Assembly: GCF_003149185.1 (NCBI RefSeq) | Contig: NZ_QGDO01000003.1 | Location: 702,379 to 766,378 of the forward strand | Direction of reading: 5' to 3' | Source: Sediminitomix flava | GTDB taxonomy: Bacteria; Bacteroidota; Bacteroidia; Cytophagales; Flammeovirgaceae | DNA: 64,000 nucleotides | In this document: positions 36,201 to 45,200 of the stretch, piece by piece | Layout of the letters: every line of letters starts with the position of its first letter | Position numbering within the stretch: the first letter of the stretch is position 1 | Notes under the pieces: model-generated | Told to the model about the DNA's origin: nothing | What the model saw: the letters and a program-made list of their open reading frames with translations, nothing else | Database searches by the model: none | Position numbers and translations under genes: made by a program

Positions 36201-37122
36201 CTTAGACCCGAATTATGTCGTAAAGCTAGAAGCTTATAAAGAACTTCTTATCGAAAAATATAAGCATTGGGATGAAGACTCATTTCATTTATTTCATGCC
36301 TTGGTATTAGAGTTTGATCATCAAAAAGAGGAAAATGCCAGCTATCAAGACCTTTATGATTTTATAGCTGAACTCGCAGATAAAGAAGATGGACAACTCA
36401 CCAAAATTTTTAATAAGCACATCAAAAAAACTTCTGGGCAAGCAGAGAGTCAAGAGATTATTCTCACTACAATACATAAGGTAAAAGGGGTTGAATATGA
36501 TGCAGTGATTATACCTCCTTCTTTTGCGCCTTTGCCCTATGGCATACAAGAAGAGTTGACCGAAGAAGTTACCAAGGATTTTATAGAAGAAGAAAGACGA
36601 CTTTATTATGTTGCTTTCACAAGAGCAAAGAGAATGTTGATTACTTATTCATGGAAAAGAGAAAAAGCATTAAAAGAGGGAGTAGAATTTAAAGGAGTTA
36701 ACAATGAAAGTCTTGGTATTCCAATTGATGGAAGCCTTGACAACTTACATATATCATGGAATGCTAAAAGTGGTAATTATGGAGGTCTGAAAAGCAAAGA
36801 TTACATCAAAAATAATGTAAAACTTAAAAGTGAAGCTTCTATTGAGTTGAGGTATGGTAATTATGGTCTTGAAGCTTATGTCAAAGTAGAGGGTAAAAGA
36901 GTTGGGAAATTAAGTACGGCTAAGGTCAAAGAACTAGAAAGAAAAGTTTCAAAAAAGACAAAGGAGATCACAAATATGATGGTTACAAGTATTGCGGTTT
37001 ATACCCGTGAAGAGTCTCTTAGGTATGATGAAAAACATGAAACAAATCATACTGATAAATGGGAGAATGGAGTTAATGAAGTATATTTGGTAAATGTCTC
37101 TGGATTTGGAAAAGAAAAATAG
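33217..37122 (+). CDS. Second RecA lobe of RecQ helicase fused to a UvrD/Rep-type helicase
   Basis: A 1301-residue protein starting at the ATG that overlaps the previous stop (TAATG). Residues about 1-160 are RecQ lobe 2: 'VLIFVQTRNQAEEATEQL', 'LLATKAFGMGMDIPNIHYIYH' near 108 and motif VI 'QEVGRAGRN' near 141. A helical/winged region follows. From about 665 a complete SF1 UvrD/Rep helicase is present: GPGSGKTHTL near 678, VDEFQDIT near 790, GDPNQSIYGYQ near 818, 'TTIHKVKGVEYDAVI' near 1085, 'RRLYYVAFTRAK' near 1125. Together with the previous gene this gives an exonuclease, a RecQ motor and a UvrD motor in one complex. The pair resembles DNA-end-processing machines; I do not recognise it as a named system. 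Confidence 0.82.
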   Translation: MERLPDHKVYNPIRDHIAINFVRKGNEDEIKAFISNNLNEQNFNPECSRVLIFVQTRNQAEEATEQLKEELKIAKRPYAEQISFYHAGLDSIEREERYEAYKNGEIVILLATKAFGMGMDIPNIHYIYHLSPSSTFEDFLQEVGRAGRNKSYLNQAGFSDNHPIQAYCLHTTDSFKKIKDKEHKYQITWEKIKATRKAIFDYVQRFRELKVEKEKAFPLPLDIQDKDGEEVSRVALHWLEKLCRIRLGLYTPTYLPLQLSTTNVHIPSTEKEEIAKKLNVLYNFLGEKKHTTECFQNKLMIQQYELSKVMNVKSNEVFSYLYKAQKYGICTLLRDAILEPTKRRKKEVESEIFFNKQSDLDFLSSRSPSFLCLEKVFEFAYQLLNASKPEDRIVLDNNYLETEIQNILSSISDSDFYWLDNKELGAEKYTKEVNKEKKDIQSRFKFAFKMVHNCPNYSFKSVMNTDEEEKAGAQQLIYNANKDNKLGLSYLNEFRKDLVKLIHYVSNEYYSKESFRFNIVGLSNHLGFDQQGEEYFGQLVFFAKAFGYLKGGGSLVPMGIELFIDELSEINENEKDALDAKCFEEFQESNQMKELRLLALECLSLIDDRRYDAFIKAYFECANVSELIHLLEEYLGEDHENLKAFRQEALQKAEEKLSDQQVLVYQAPLSDNLQVIAGPGSGKTHTLTLRVARLIQKDKIDPKNILILAYNRAVVAELKERLGKLFKELGYGKLIHRLKVFTFHGFCKFALKEQLKTDHLEEWVPTFLKLAQDKPGLVAQALGGINYVFVDEFQDITTERLELLKVVANAKSVRICVIGDPNQSIYGYQRFNEGGQMDSLPYYKDFAKVYVPKEYYLSNNYRSYPRIVEQSEKFLACNDSRYKMPEMKAVLKADSSESYTEKIDCSNGKDYIKWDERTLSLMQEQVGGKDKYQSIALMFRSNEEVFRAYNELVKALQKSDLPLPKISIQGNNSSPKSSRAFYEFFKIIKQQQEKRLDPNYVVKLEAYKELLIEKYKHWDEDSFHLFHALVLEFDHQKEENASYQDLYDFIAELADKEDGQLTKIFNKHIKKTSGQAESQEIILTTIHKVKGVEYDAVIIPPSFAPLPYGIQEELTEEVTKDFIEEERRLYYVAFTRAKRMLITYSWKREKALKEGVEFKGVNNESLGIPIDGSLDNLHISWNAKSGNYGGLKSKDYIKNNVKLKSEASIELRYGNYGLEAYVKVEGKRVGKLSTAKVKELERKVSKKTKEITNMMVTSIAVYTREESLRYDEKHETNHTDKWENGVNEVYLVNVSGFGKEK

Positions 37123-37265
37123 ATGGCGTGAAAGCTTTATCTAAACATATTTTAACATCAATCCTTTCCTATTTTTTGTCCAATCATCGTTCTTAGAAGG
37201 AAAGAGAAATTAGGCTACAACCACCATCATAACTGTAGCCATAAAGCTTGTAAAAGATAATACAG

Positions 37266-37292
37266 AAAGCCTCTCTTTTGGGAGGCTTTTTT
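37266..37292 (+). terminator. Terminator between the RecQ/UvrD pair and hsdM
   Basis: AAAGCCTC (37266-37273) pairs with GAGGCTTT (37282-37289), then a run of T. It ends only 25 nt before the hsdM start, so hsdM expression needs read-through or a promoter overlapping the hairpin. Confidence 0.8.
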
Positions 37293-37316
37293 CATATAGA
37301 TATTTTAAACTAACTC

Positions 37317-38870
37317 ATGGCAAAGAAAGCAGCAGCGAAAGCGAAGAAGAGTATGGAAGAGAGTCTGTGGGACTCAGCCAACAAGCTCAGAGGAACGGTA
37401 GAATCATCGGAATATAAGCACGTAGTACTTGGGCTGATCTTTTTGAAATTTACCTCAGACAAGTTTACAGCGCGTAGAGAGGAGCTGATCGGAGAAGGGA
37501 AAGAGAAATACTTAGAGATGAAGGAATTCTATAATATGAAGAATGTCTTTTTCTTGCCCGAAGAATCTCGTTGGGAGTATCTGATTGCCAATGCCAAACA
37601 AGACGATATTGCTCTAAAGATTGATACAGCTTTGCATACCGTAGAGAAAAACAATCCGTCTTTGAAAGGGGCTTTGCCAGACAACTATTTTTCTAGGCTA
37701 AACCTTGATGCTTCCAAGCTGTCGGCATTGCTCGATACGATCAACAATATTGATACGCTAGGCGATAAGGAAAATGATGTAGTAGGACGCATCTACGAGT
37801 ATTTCTTGGGCAAATTTGCCTCTGCCGAAGGAAAAGGCGGTGGGGAATTCTATACCCCAAAATGTGTGGTAAACCTCATCGCTGAAATGCTAGAACCTTA
37901 CAAAGGGAAAATCTATGACCCTGCATGTGGTTCGGGAGGGATGTTTGTACAGTCGATCAAGTTTGTGGAAAGCCACCAAGGAAACAAGAGAGACATTTCG
38001 ATCTACGGACAAGAATATACGGCTACTACCTACAAACTAGCCAAAATGAACCTTGCCGTACGTGGTATCTCGGCTAACCTTGGCGATGTACCAGCCAATA
38101 CCTTCTTCAAAGATCAGCACCCCGATTTGAAAGCGGATTATATTATGGCAAATCCGCCATTCAACCAATCGCAATGGAGAGAGACCAACGAACTAGAAGA
38201 CGATGCACGTTGGGCTGGTTATACTTCTCCTCCTACGGGAAATGCGAACTACGCTTGGATTTTGCACATGCTTTCCAAACTTTCTGAAACAGGTACAGCA
38301 GGTTTTGTACTTGCCAACGGTAGTATGAGTTCGAATACTTCGGGAGAGGGCGAAATCCGTAAGCAACTGATCGAAAATGATATGGTAGATTGTATGATTG
38401 CCTTGCCAGGGCAGTTGTTCTATACTACCCAAATTCCTGTTTGTTTGTGGTTTGTGACCAAAAACAAAAAGGCAGATAACGAACACGGTTACCGTAATCG
38501 TGAGGGCGAAACCCTTTTCATTGATACTCGACAAATGGGGAGTATGGTAAGCCGTACCCAAAAAGAATTGTCCGCAGAAGATATTGCAGAAATTTGCCGT
38601 ACCTACCATGCGTGGCGTGGAGAAGAAAAGGACGGAAATTATGAAGATGTAGCAGGTTTCTGTAAGTCGGCTAGCCTAGAAGATATTCAGAAGAATGATT
38701 ATGTACTGACCCCAGGGCGTTATGTGGGAGTTGCCGAAGAGGAAGATGACGGAATTCCTTTTGAAGAGAAAATGAGCAGCCTAAGCCAAAAGCTTTTTAG
38801 CCAAATGAAAGAGGCCGAAGTTTTAGACTTGGCTATTCGTGAAAACTTAAAACTTTTGGGCTATGAATAA
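37317..38870 (+). CDS. hsdM: Type I restriction-modification methyltransferase subunit HsdM
   Basis: A 517-residue N6-adenine methyltransferase of the usual HsdM length. The N-terminal HsdM_N helical domain ('SLWDSANKLRGTVESSEYKHVVLGLIFLKF') is followed by motif I DPACGSGGMF near 201 and catalytic motif IV NPPF near 279. With HsdS it methylates the host recognition site; with HsdR it forms the restriction complex. Its stop overlaps the hsdS start by 8 nt. The DNA is noticeably richer in G+C than the ATPase pair downstream, suggesting the locus was assembled from different sources. Confidence 0.95.
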   Translation: MAKKAAAKAKKSMEESLWDSANKLRGTVESSEYKHVVLGLIFLKFTSDKFTARREELIGEGKEKYLEMKEFYNMKNVFFLPEESRWEYLIANAKQDDIALKIDTALHTVEKNNPSLKGALPDNYFSRLNLDASKLSALLDTINNIDTLGDKENDVVGRIYEYFLGKFASAEGKGGGEFYTPKCVVNLIAEMLEPYKGKIYDPACGSGGMFVQSIKFVESHQGNKRDISIYGQEYTATTYKLAKMNLAVRGISANLGDVPANTFFKDQHPDLKADYIMANPPFNQSQWRETNELEDDARWAGYTSPPTGNANYAWILHMLSKLSETGTAGFVLANGSMSSNTSGEGEIRKQLIENDMVDCMIALPGQLFYTTQIPVCLWFVTKNKKADNEHGYRNREGETLFIDTRQMGSMVSRTQKELSAEDIAEICRTYHAWRGEEKDGNYEDVAGFCKSASLEDIQKNDYVLTPGRYVGVAEEEDDGIPFEEKMSSLSQKLFSQMKEAEVLDLAIRENLKLLGYE

Positions 38871-40191
38871 GGGGTGGAGAGAAGTTAAATTAATAGATGT
38901 TACCTCTAAGATTGGAAGTGGTTCAACTCCTAGAGGTGGAAAAGAAGCTTATAAAACAGAAGGTATTTCTCTTATCAGAAGTCAAAACGTTTTAGACTTT
39001 GAGTTTTCAACCGACGGCTTAGCTTTTATTGATGAAGATCAAGCTGAAAAGTTGAAAAATGTAATTATTGAAGAAGGTGATATTCTTATTAATATTACAG
39101 GTGATTCAGTGGCAAGAGTCTGTTCTGCACCAAAAGAATATTTACCTGCTAGAGTGAATCAGCATGTGGCTATACTTCGACCAAACAAAGAAGAATTAGA
39201 TTCATCTTTTCTGAAATACTTTTTGTTGTCACCTTACCAAAAGGCACATTTACTTACTCTTGCATCTTCGGGAGCGACAAGAAATGCTTTAACAAAAAGC
39301 ATGTTAGAAAATTTAGAGGTTAAGCTCCCCCCACTTCATGAACAAAAAGCCATAGCTCATATTCTAGGTACATTAGACGATAAAATCGAGCTAAACCGCC
39401 AAATGAATAAGAGTTTGGAAGAAATGGCACAAGCCCTCTTTCAGTCTTGGTTTGTGGACTTCGATCCTGTGATAGACAATGCTCTCAAACAAAGAAACGA
39501 AATTCCCAAAGCTTTAGCCTATAAAGCCGAAAAGCGAAAGGCTGTACTCGCCAATTCAGAATATCCAAGTTTGCCCGAAGAGATTCAAGCCCTTTTCCCT
39601 TCTTCTTTTGTCTATAATGAGACACTTGCAAAATGGATTCCTGAGGGATGGGAGGTGAAGAAGTTAGAAGAAAATGTAGAGGTAAAGTATGGTAAAGACC
39701 ACAAAAAATTATCTGAAGGTCAGTTTCCAGTATATGGTTCAGGCGGAATAATGCGATATGTAGATCAAACGCTTTGTGAAGCTGAATCTGTTTTAATCCC
39801 TCGAAAAGGAACACTTAACAATATCATGTATGTGAGAGAACCTTTTTGGTCAGTTGATACGATGTTCTTTACCAAGTTCAAAATTGAGAACTATGTAAAA
39901 TTTCTCTTTTACACTTTACGAAGGTTAAATTTTACTGAAATGAATGTTGGGTCTGCCGTTCCAAGTATGACAACTAAGGTTCTAAACAGTATGAATTTAT
40001 TGACTCCTTCAAATGAAATACTAATTCAATTTGAAAAAGAGTTAGAGCAATTCTACTTAAAGATAGAATCAAATTCTAAAGAAACAGAAAATCTAACTCA
40101 ACTCCGAGACATTTTATTACCTCAATTAATATCGGGGAAATTGAGTGTGCCAGAGGTGATGTTGGAGATTAACAATATATCAGAAATTTAA
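38863..40191 (+). CDS. hsdS: Type I restriction-modification specificity subunit HsdS
   Basis: A 442-residue HsdS with two target recognition domains (about 1-155 and 255-400) separated by the central conserved helical region 'LPPLHEQKAIAHILGTLDDKIELNRQMNKSLEEM' split over about 155-205, and a matching C-terminal helix ('ENLTQLRDILLPQLISGKLS'). It sets the bipartite DNA target for HsdM/HsdR. The two recognition-domain stretches are more AT-rich than the conserved parts, as expected where they are swapped. I saw no long inverted repeats or second hsdS copy that would indicate phase switching. It starts inside the end of hsdM. Confidence 0.93.
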   Translation: MNKGWREVKLIDVTSKIGSGSTPRGGKEAYKTEGISLIRSQNVLDFEFSTDGLAFIDEDQAEKLKNVIIEEGDILINITGDSVARVCSAPKEYLPARVNQHVAILRPNKEELDSSFLKYFLLSPYQKAHLLTLASSGATRNALTKSMLENLEVKLPPLHEQKAIAHILGTLDDKIELNRQMNKSLEEMAQALFQSWFVDFDPVIDNALKQRNEIPKALAYKAEKRKAVLANSEYPSLPEEIQALFPSSFVYNETLAKWIPEGWEVKKLEENVEVKYGKDHKKLSEGQFPVYGSGGIMRYVDQTLCEAESVLIPRKGTLNNIMYVREPFWSVDTMFFTKFKIENYVKFLFYTLRRLNFTEMNVGSAVPSMTTKVLNSMNLLTPSNEILIQFEKELEQFYLKIESNSKETENLTQLRDILLPQLISGKLSVPEVMLEINNISEI

Positions 40192-40270
40192 GCTTAGAAA
40201 AGGAGCTTGTGGACTACTTCATTATATTTACAACTTGTATAAAAGTTTACTAGTATTAGTATAAATAATC

Positions 40271-41671
40271 ATGAAAGTTAGGATTAATAATTTTGGACCT
40301 GTCAGAGGGAAGCAGAATTATGTAATAGACCTTAGTAAACAGTTAACTATCGTTACTGGAGGGAATGGTTTAGGGAAAACCTATTTAGGGTATATGGTAT
40401 ATGGTTTATTGAAGAGGTTCTCAGAAATAACTCTCAATGATAACCGTTACATCCTTGATAAATGGATAGAAAAAGATAAAAGTTATTACTATTTAACATT
40501 GTCTCCTTCACGTTTTCAAAAGGTATTGAATATGATATTCAATGTTTTTTATGAAGACTTACCAGCTTTATTAGGTGTTGACCGTAAGACAGCTGATATG
40601 ATTTTTAATCAGTTGGGAATTCAAATCATTGAGATCGATAGTTTACATAAAGAATATATGGATTCTAAAATAGAGCTAAAGAATGGAGGAGATGATACAC
40701 TTGTAGCTAAGGAAGAAGGGGAAGAAAGGATTAAGCTCCCTTTGGATGACGAAAATGAATCAACAGGAAAAACTGCGATTGCTGGGGTTATGAGTTTTTT
40801 TGTGAAGAAGAGTATTCTAAAACTCATATCAATAAGAAGAGTATATTACATTCCTGTTGAAAGAAATTCCTTATATACTTTTAGTAAAGAATTATCATTA
40901 AAGAGGTCTGAGATTATTGACCAAATGCATAATTTTTTAATCAATTCAAAAAAGGAAGAAGATACACTTTCTAAATTACTTAAACGGAATTCTAATCGTT
41001 ACCCTGAAGCAATTGAGGATGCTCTACGTCAGGCACAAGACCTTACTCAGTTGACAAAAAGTGAATCTGAACCTTGTTTTTTAAAGTTAGCAAATGAAAT
41101 AGAAACAGATATTTTACAAGGGACGATCAATATTAGCTCAGACGGAGAAGTAGAATTTGTTCCTCAAAAGTCTAGAAGGAAGAAAGTTCCTGTTCATTTA
41201 AGTGCATCTTTTATTAAAACGATATCTAGTGTATTACTTTTTCTAAAGCATACAGGAGAGAAAGGGGATATGGTGATGATAGATGAGCCAGAAATGAACT
41301 TACATCCCGATATGCAGATATTATTTGCTCGCATTTTGGTAAAAATGTCAAACTCGGGGATTAAGGTATGGTTAAGTACACATAGTGATTATGTTATATC
41401 TGAGATTAATAATATGTTCTTAGCTGGAGTACTTATTGAAAAAGGGCAAGAAGAAAAGGTTCTTGAGTGGGGCTACAATAAAGGAGTATCAATAAATAAG
41501 GATAATGCTCAAGCACTTTATTTAGATGGAGAAGAGGCTAAAACTCAGGTTAAGATAAAGAATCTGAATATTAGTGATCAAGGGATTGATATAGCATCAA
41601 TAAATACAACCTTAGAAAGGTTGAATGAAAGAAGTAATGAGTTGGAGGAGCTGTATGAAAATTTGGATTAA
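40271..41671 (+). CDS. AAA/ABC-type ATPase of the OLD-like group, embedded in the hsd locus
   Basis: A 466-residue ATPase. Walker A is GGNGLGKTYLGY near residue 36, directly after an N-terminal 'INNFGPVRG' strand typical of AAA_15/21 ATPases. The Walker B 'MVMIDEPEMNLHPDMQILFARIL' near 335 and the 'WLSTHSD' switch near 374 match SMC/OLD/RecF-like enzymes. Between them is a helical insertion. No TOPRIM domain is seen, so it is not a full OLD nuclease. It is 3 nt from the 188-residue gene and between hsdS and hsdR, a position where accessory anti-phage modules such as R-linked genes occur. AT-rich compared with hsdM/hsdR. Probably the sensor ATPase of a two-gene toxin or defence unit (inference). 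Confidence 0.75.
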   Translation: MKVRINNFGPVRGKQNYVIDLSKQLTIVTGGNGLGKTYLGYMVYGLLKRFSEITLNDNRYILDKWIEKDKSYYYLTLSPSRFQKVLNMIFNVFYEDLPALLGVDRKTADMIFNQLGIQIIEIDSLHKEYMDSKIELKNGGDDTLVAKEEGEERIKLPLDDENESTGKTAIAGVMSFFVKKSILKLISIRRVYYIPVERNSLYTFSKELSLKRSEIIDQMHNFLINSKKEEDTLSKLLKRNSNRYPEAIEDALRQAQDLTQLTKSESEPCFLKLANEIETDILQGTINISSDGEVEFVPQKSRRKKVPVHLSASFIKTISSVLLFLKHTGEKGDMVMIDEPEMNLHPDMQILFARILVKMSNSGIKVWLSTHSDYVISEINNMFLAGVLIEKGQEEKVLEWGYNKGVSINKDNAQALYLDGEEAKTQVKIKNLNISDQGIDIASINTTLERLNERSNELEELYENLD

Positions 41672-41674
41672 TAT

Positions 41675-42241
41675 ATGTCTCAGGATATTTTTAAAAAAAT
41701 TGGAGAAGGAATTAATGAGTCTAGTAAGTGTTTGACAGGGTTGCTTGAGGAAGAGTCTGAGCAAATGAAAGTGCCACTTTCTCAATATGAAAAATTAGAT
41801 AAAACCTTAGTTATTTCTCCGTTAGATAATGAAAAAGATAGAGTTTGGGCTTTTTTCACAAGTAGTGTAAGCTTAGAGATTGCTGATTATATAATCTATT
41901 CTTTACAGGGAGACGATATTTTTTGCTTTGTTTTAGACTTAAAGAAATCAAAAACAAATGACAATAAATCTAAAGGACGTAAACAAATTGTATCTACAAT
42001 TCCCTTAGCTAAAATGCTCTATGAAAAAACAACAGGTGTTAACCCAGAGGAACTTAAGTGTGTAGGTATAAGAGTATTTGGTCCTCCTAGGGGAAAGAAA
42101 GTACCAAACAAATTAGAGCCGAGTAAAGACGATGATGGTAAATTGGTTATTGTTAATTATAATCAGAATAAGTCTGGAGCGAAATTAACATCCCTAACTC
42201 ATTTGGTGAAGGAAATAAAAAAAGAAGGTTTTTTTAACTAG
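41675..42241 (+). CDS. Uncharacterised 188-aa partner of the embedded ATPase
   Basis: A 188-residue protein that I do not recognise. It starts 3 nt after the ATPase stop, so the two are translationally linked. The centre has a hydrophobic strand followed by acidic and basic residues ('DDIFCFVLDLKKSKT', about 85-100), which could be a D-x-K strand of a PD-(D/E)XK-like fold. This is a weak reading. The rest is mixed alpha/beta with a basic tail ('PPRGKKVPNK', 'TSLTHLVKEIKKEG'). No signal peptide or membrane helix. By position it would be the effector or cofactor of the ATPase. It is followed 18 nt later by hsdR. Confidence 0.55.
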   Translation: MSQDIFKKIGEGINESSKCLTGLLEEESEQMKVPLSQYEKLDKTLVISPLDNEKDRVWAFFTSSVSLEIADYIIYSLQGDDIFCFVLDLKKSKTNDNKSKGRKQIVSTIPLAKMLYEKTTGVNPEELKCVGIRVFGPPRGKKVPNKLEPSKDDDGKLVIVNYNQNKSGAKLTSLTHLVKEIKKEGFFN

Positions 42242-42259
42242 TAAACATAAAGGAATCTG

Positions 42260-45200
42260 ATGAAATACACCGAAGCCAAATTAGAAGAAGCTGTAATTGA
42301 CCTATTGCAGAAGCAAGGCTTTACTTATCAGAAAGGAGAAACGATTACTAGAGCAAAAGATGAAGCATTGCTCAAAGATGATCTTTTTGCCTTTCTGAAA
42401 AAGCGTTATGCCGAAGCACAGTTTTCTGATGCCGAGATTAGCCAAATCATCCGTCAGTTGGAGGTATTGCCTTCTTCAGACTTATATGATAGCAATAAGA
42501 AATTCATGAAATGGGTATCGGATGGATTTATTTTCAAAAGAGAAAAACATGATCAGAAAGACCTTCTGATTCAGCTCTTAGACTATAAGCAGATTGAGAA
42601 CAATAGCTTCAAAATTGTCAATCAGCTCGAAATTCAAGGGGCAGAACTCCGAATTCCCGATGGAATTATTTATATCAACGGCTTGCCTTTGGTGGTCTTT
42701 GAGTTCAAATCAGCGATCAGAGAAGAAGCGACCATTCACGATGCTTACGAACAACTGAGCGTTCGCTACCGTCGTGATATTCCCGAACTGCTGAAATACA
42801 ATGCCTTTTGTGTCATTAGCGATGGTGTAAACAACAAGGCAGGTTCCCTTTTCGCACCTTACGAATTTTTCTACGCTTGGCGAAGAACCGAAGGCTTGGC
42901 AAAAGAAGTAGATGGTATTTCATCGCTCTTTACCATGCTCGAAGGAATGTTTGACAAAGGGCGATTGCTCGATATCATTCATCATTTTATCTATATCCCT
43001 GATACAGGAAACAAAGAGGTAAAAGTACTCTGCCGTTATCCGCAGTATTACGCTACTCGCAAGCTTTACGAAAACGTACTCTTGCATCAAAAGCCCGAAG
43101 GAGACGGAAAAGGAGGAACGTACTTTGGAGCTACGGGTTGTGGAAAGAGTTTCACGATGCTTTTCCTTGCTCGTATGCTGATGAAAAGCGAAGCCTTAAA
43201 AAGTCCGACCATCATCATTATTACAGACCGTACCGATTTGGACGATCAGCTTTCGGGGCAATTCACCAATGCCAAAGGCTATATCGGAGATCAAGTGGTA
43301 CAAAGTGTAGAGAGCCGTTCTGACCTCAGAAGCAAACTGCAAGGACGTAATTCGGGAGGGGTATTTTTAACCACTATCCATAAGTTCAACGAAGACACCG
43401 AACTACTCACAGAGCGTACCAATGTCATCTGTATTTCAGACGAAGCACACCGTAGCCAAGTCAATTTAGATCAGAAAATTACGGTCACAGAGCAAGGTGT
43501 AAAGAAAAGCTATGGTTTCGCAAAGCACTTGCATGAGTCATTGCCAAATGCCACCTATGTAGGCTTTACAGGCACGCCAATTGATGCCACTTTAGACGTA
43601 TTCGGAAATATCGTAGATTCCTACACCATGACCGAGTCTGTAAAAGATGAAATTACGGTCAGATTGGTTTATGAAGGGCGTTCTGCAAAAATTGTCTTGA
43701 ACAATCAGCAACTCCAACAGATTGAGGAATACTACGACAATTGCCTGAGAGAAGGTTCTAGCGAATACCATGTAGATAAGAGTAAGCAAGAAATGGCAAA
43801 TATGAATGTCATTCTAGGTGATCCCGATCGTTTAGCGACACTTGCCAAAGACTTTGTAGCACATTATGAAAATCGTATCGCAGAAGGCAATACCGTAAAA
43901 GGAAAAGCCATGTTTGTATGCAGTAGCCGATACATTGCCTATGATTTCTACCAACAACTGATAGCCTTACGTCCTGAATGGGCTGAAGTCCGTACACATG
44001 CCGAAGGTGAAGAAGGAGAAAATGGACTAACCGAAAAAGAACAAAAGGAAATCCTACCTATGGAGCGTGTCAAAATGATTATGACCAGAGGAAAGGATGA
44101 CGAAGAGGATCTTTACAAAATGCTCGGAGATAAGAGCTATCGCAAGACTTTGGATGCACAGTTCAAAAATCCGAAATCTAATTTCAAGATTGCGATAGTC
44201 GTAGATATGTGGCTCACAGGTTTTGACGTACCATTCCTAGACACGATCTATATTGATAAACCACTCCAAAAGCATAACCTTATCCAAACCATATCTAGGG
44301 TAAACCGAAAGTTTGAAGGCAAGGAAAAAGGCTTGGTAGTTGATTATATTGGTATCAAAAAAGAAATGAACCTAGCCCTTGCGATGTACAACAAGGAGGA
44401 GGAACAAAACTTTGAAGATATCAAGCAGTCTGTTGTAGTGGTCAAAGATCATTTAGACTTGCTCAAAAGATTCTTCCATAGCTTCGATACAAGCAAATAC
44501 TATCACGGAACTTCCGTTGAGCAATTGCAATGCTTAAATCTAGCTTCAGAGTTTGTACTGCATACCGAAGAAAGCAAAAAACGCTTTATGGATATGGTTA
44601 AACGTCTGAAATCAGCATACGATATCTGTTCGGGCAGTGAAGATTTGAGTGAAGAAGAAAAAGACCAAATCCATTTCTATCTAGCCATTCGTTCAATCAT
44701 CTTCAAACTGACCAAAGGCGAAGCACCAGACACCGCACAAATGAATGCTCGTGTCCGAGAAATGGTCAAAGATGCTCTCCAATCAGACGGCATTGAAGAA
44801 ATCCTTAAGATCGAAGGAAACAAAGAAGGAGAGGAAGATATTTTCGATGAAGAATACCTTCGTATGCTTGGCAATATCAAGATGCCAAACACCAAAATCC
44901 AATTGCTCCAAAAGCTTCTACAACAAGCAATTGGAAAGCTCAAAAAGGTCAATAAAATGCAAGGTGTGGACTTCTCTAAAAAGATGGAAGCCCTAGTAGA
45001 ACGTTACAACCTCAGAGAAGGAAATAACTTTACAGGAGCAGAAGCCGATTACTTCTATTCTGACCTTACAGACCGTTTGTTAGACTTATTGAGTGAGATC
45101 AAAGCGGAATTCTCAGCAGGAGAAACACTTGGCATTGACTTCGAGGAAAAAGCCTTCTATGATATCCTAAAGGCAATGGCTCAAAAGTACGATTTCGATT

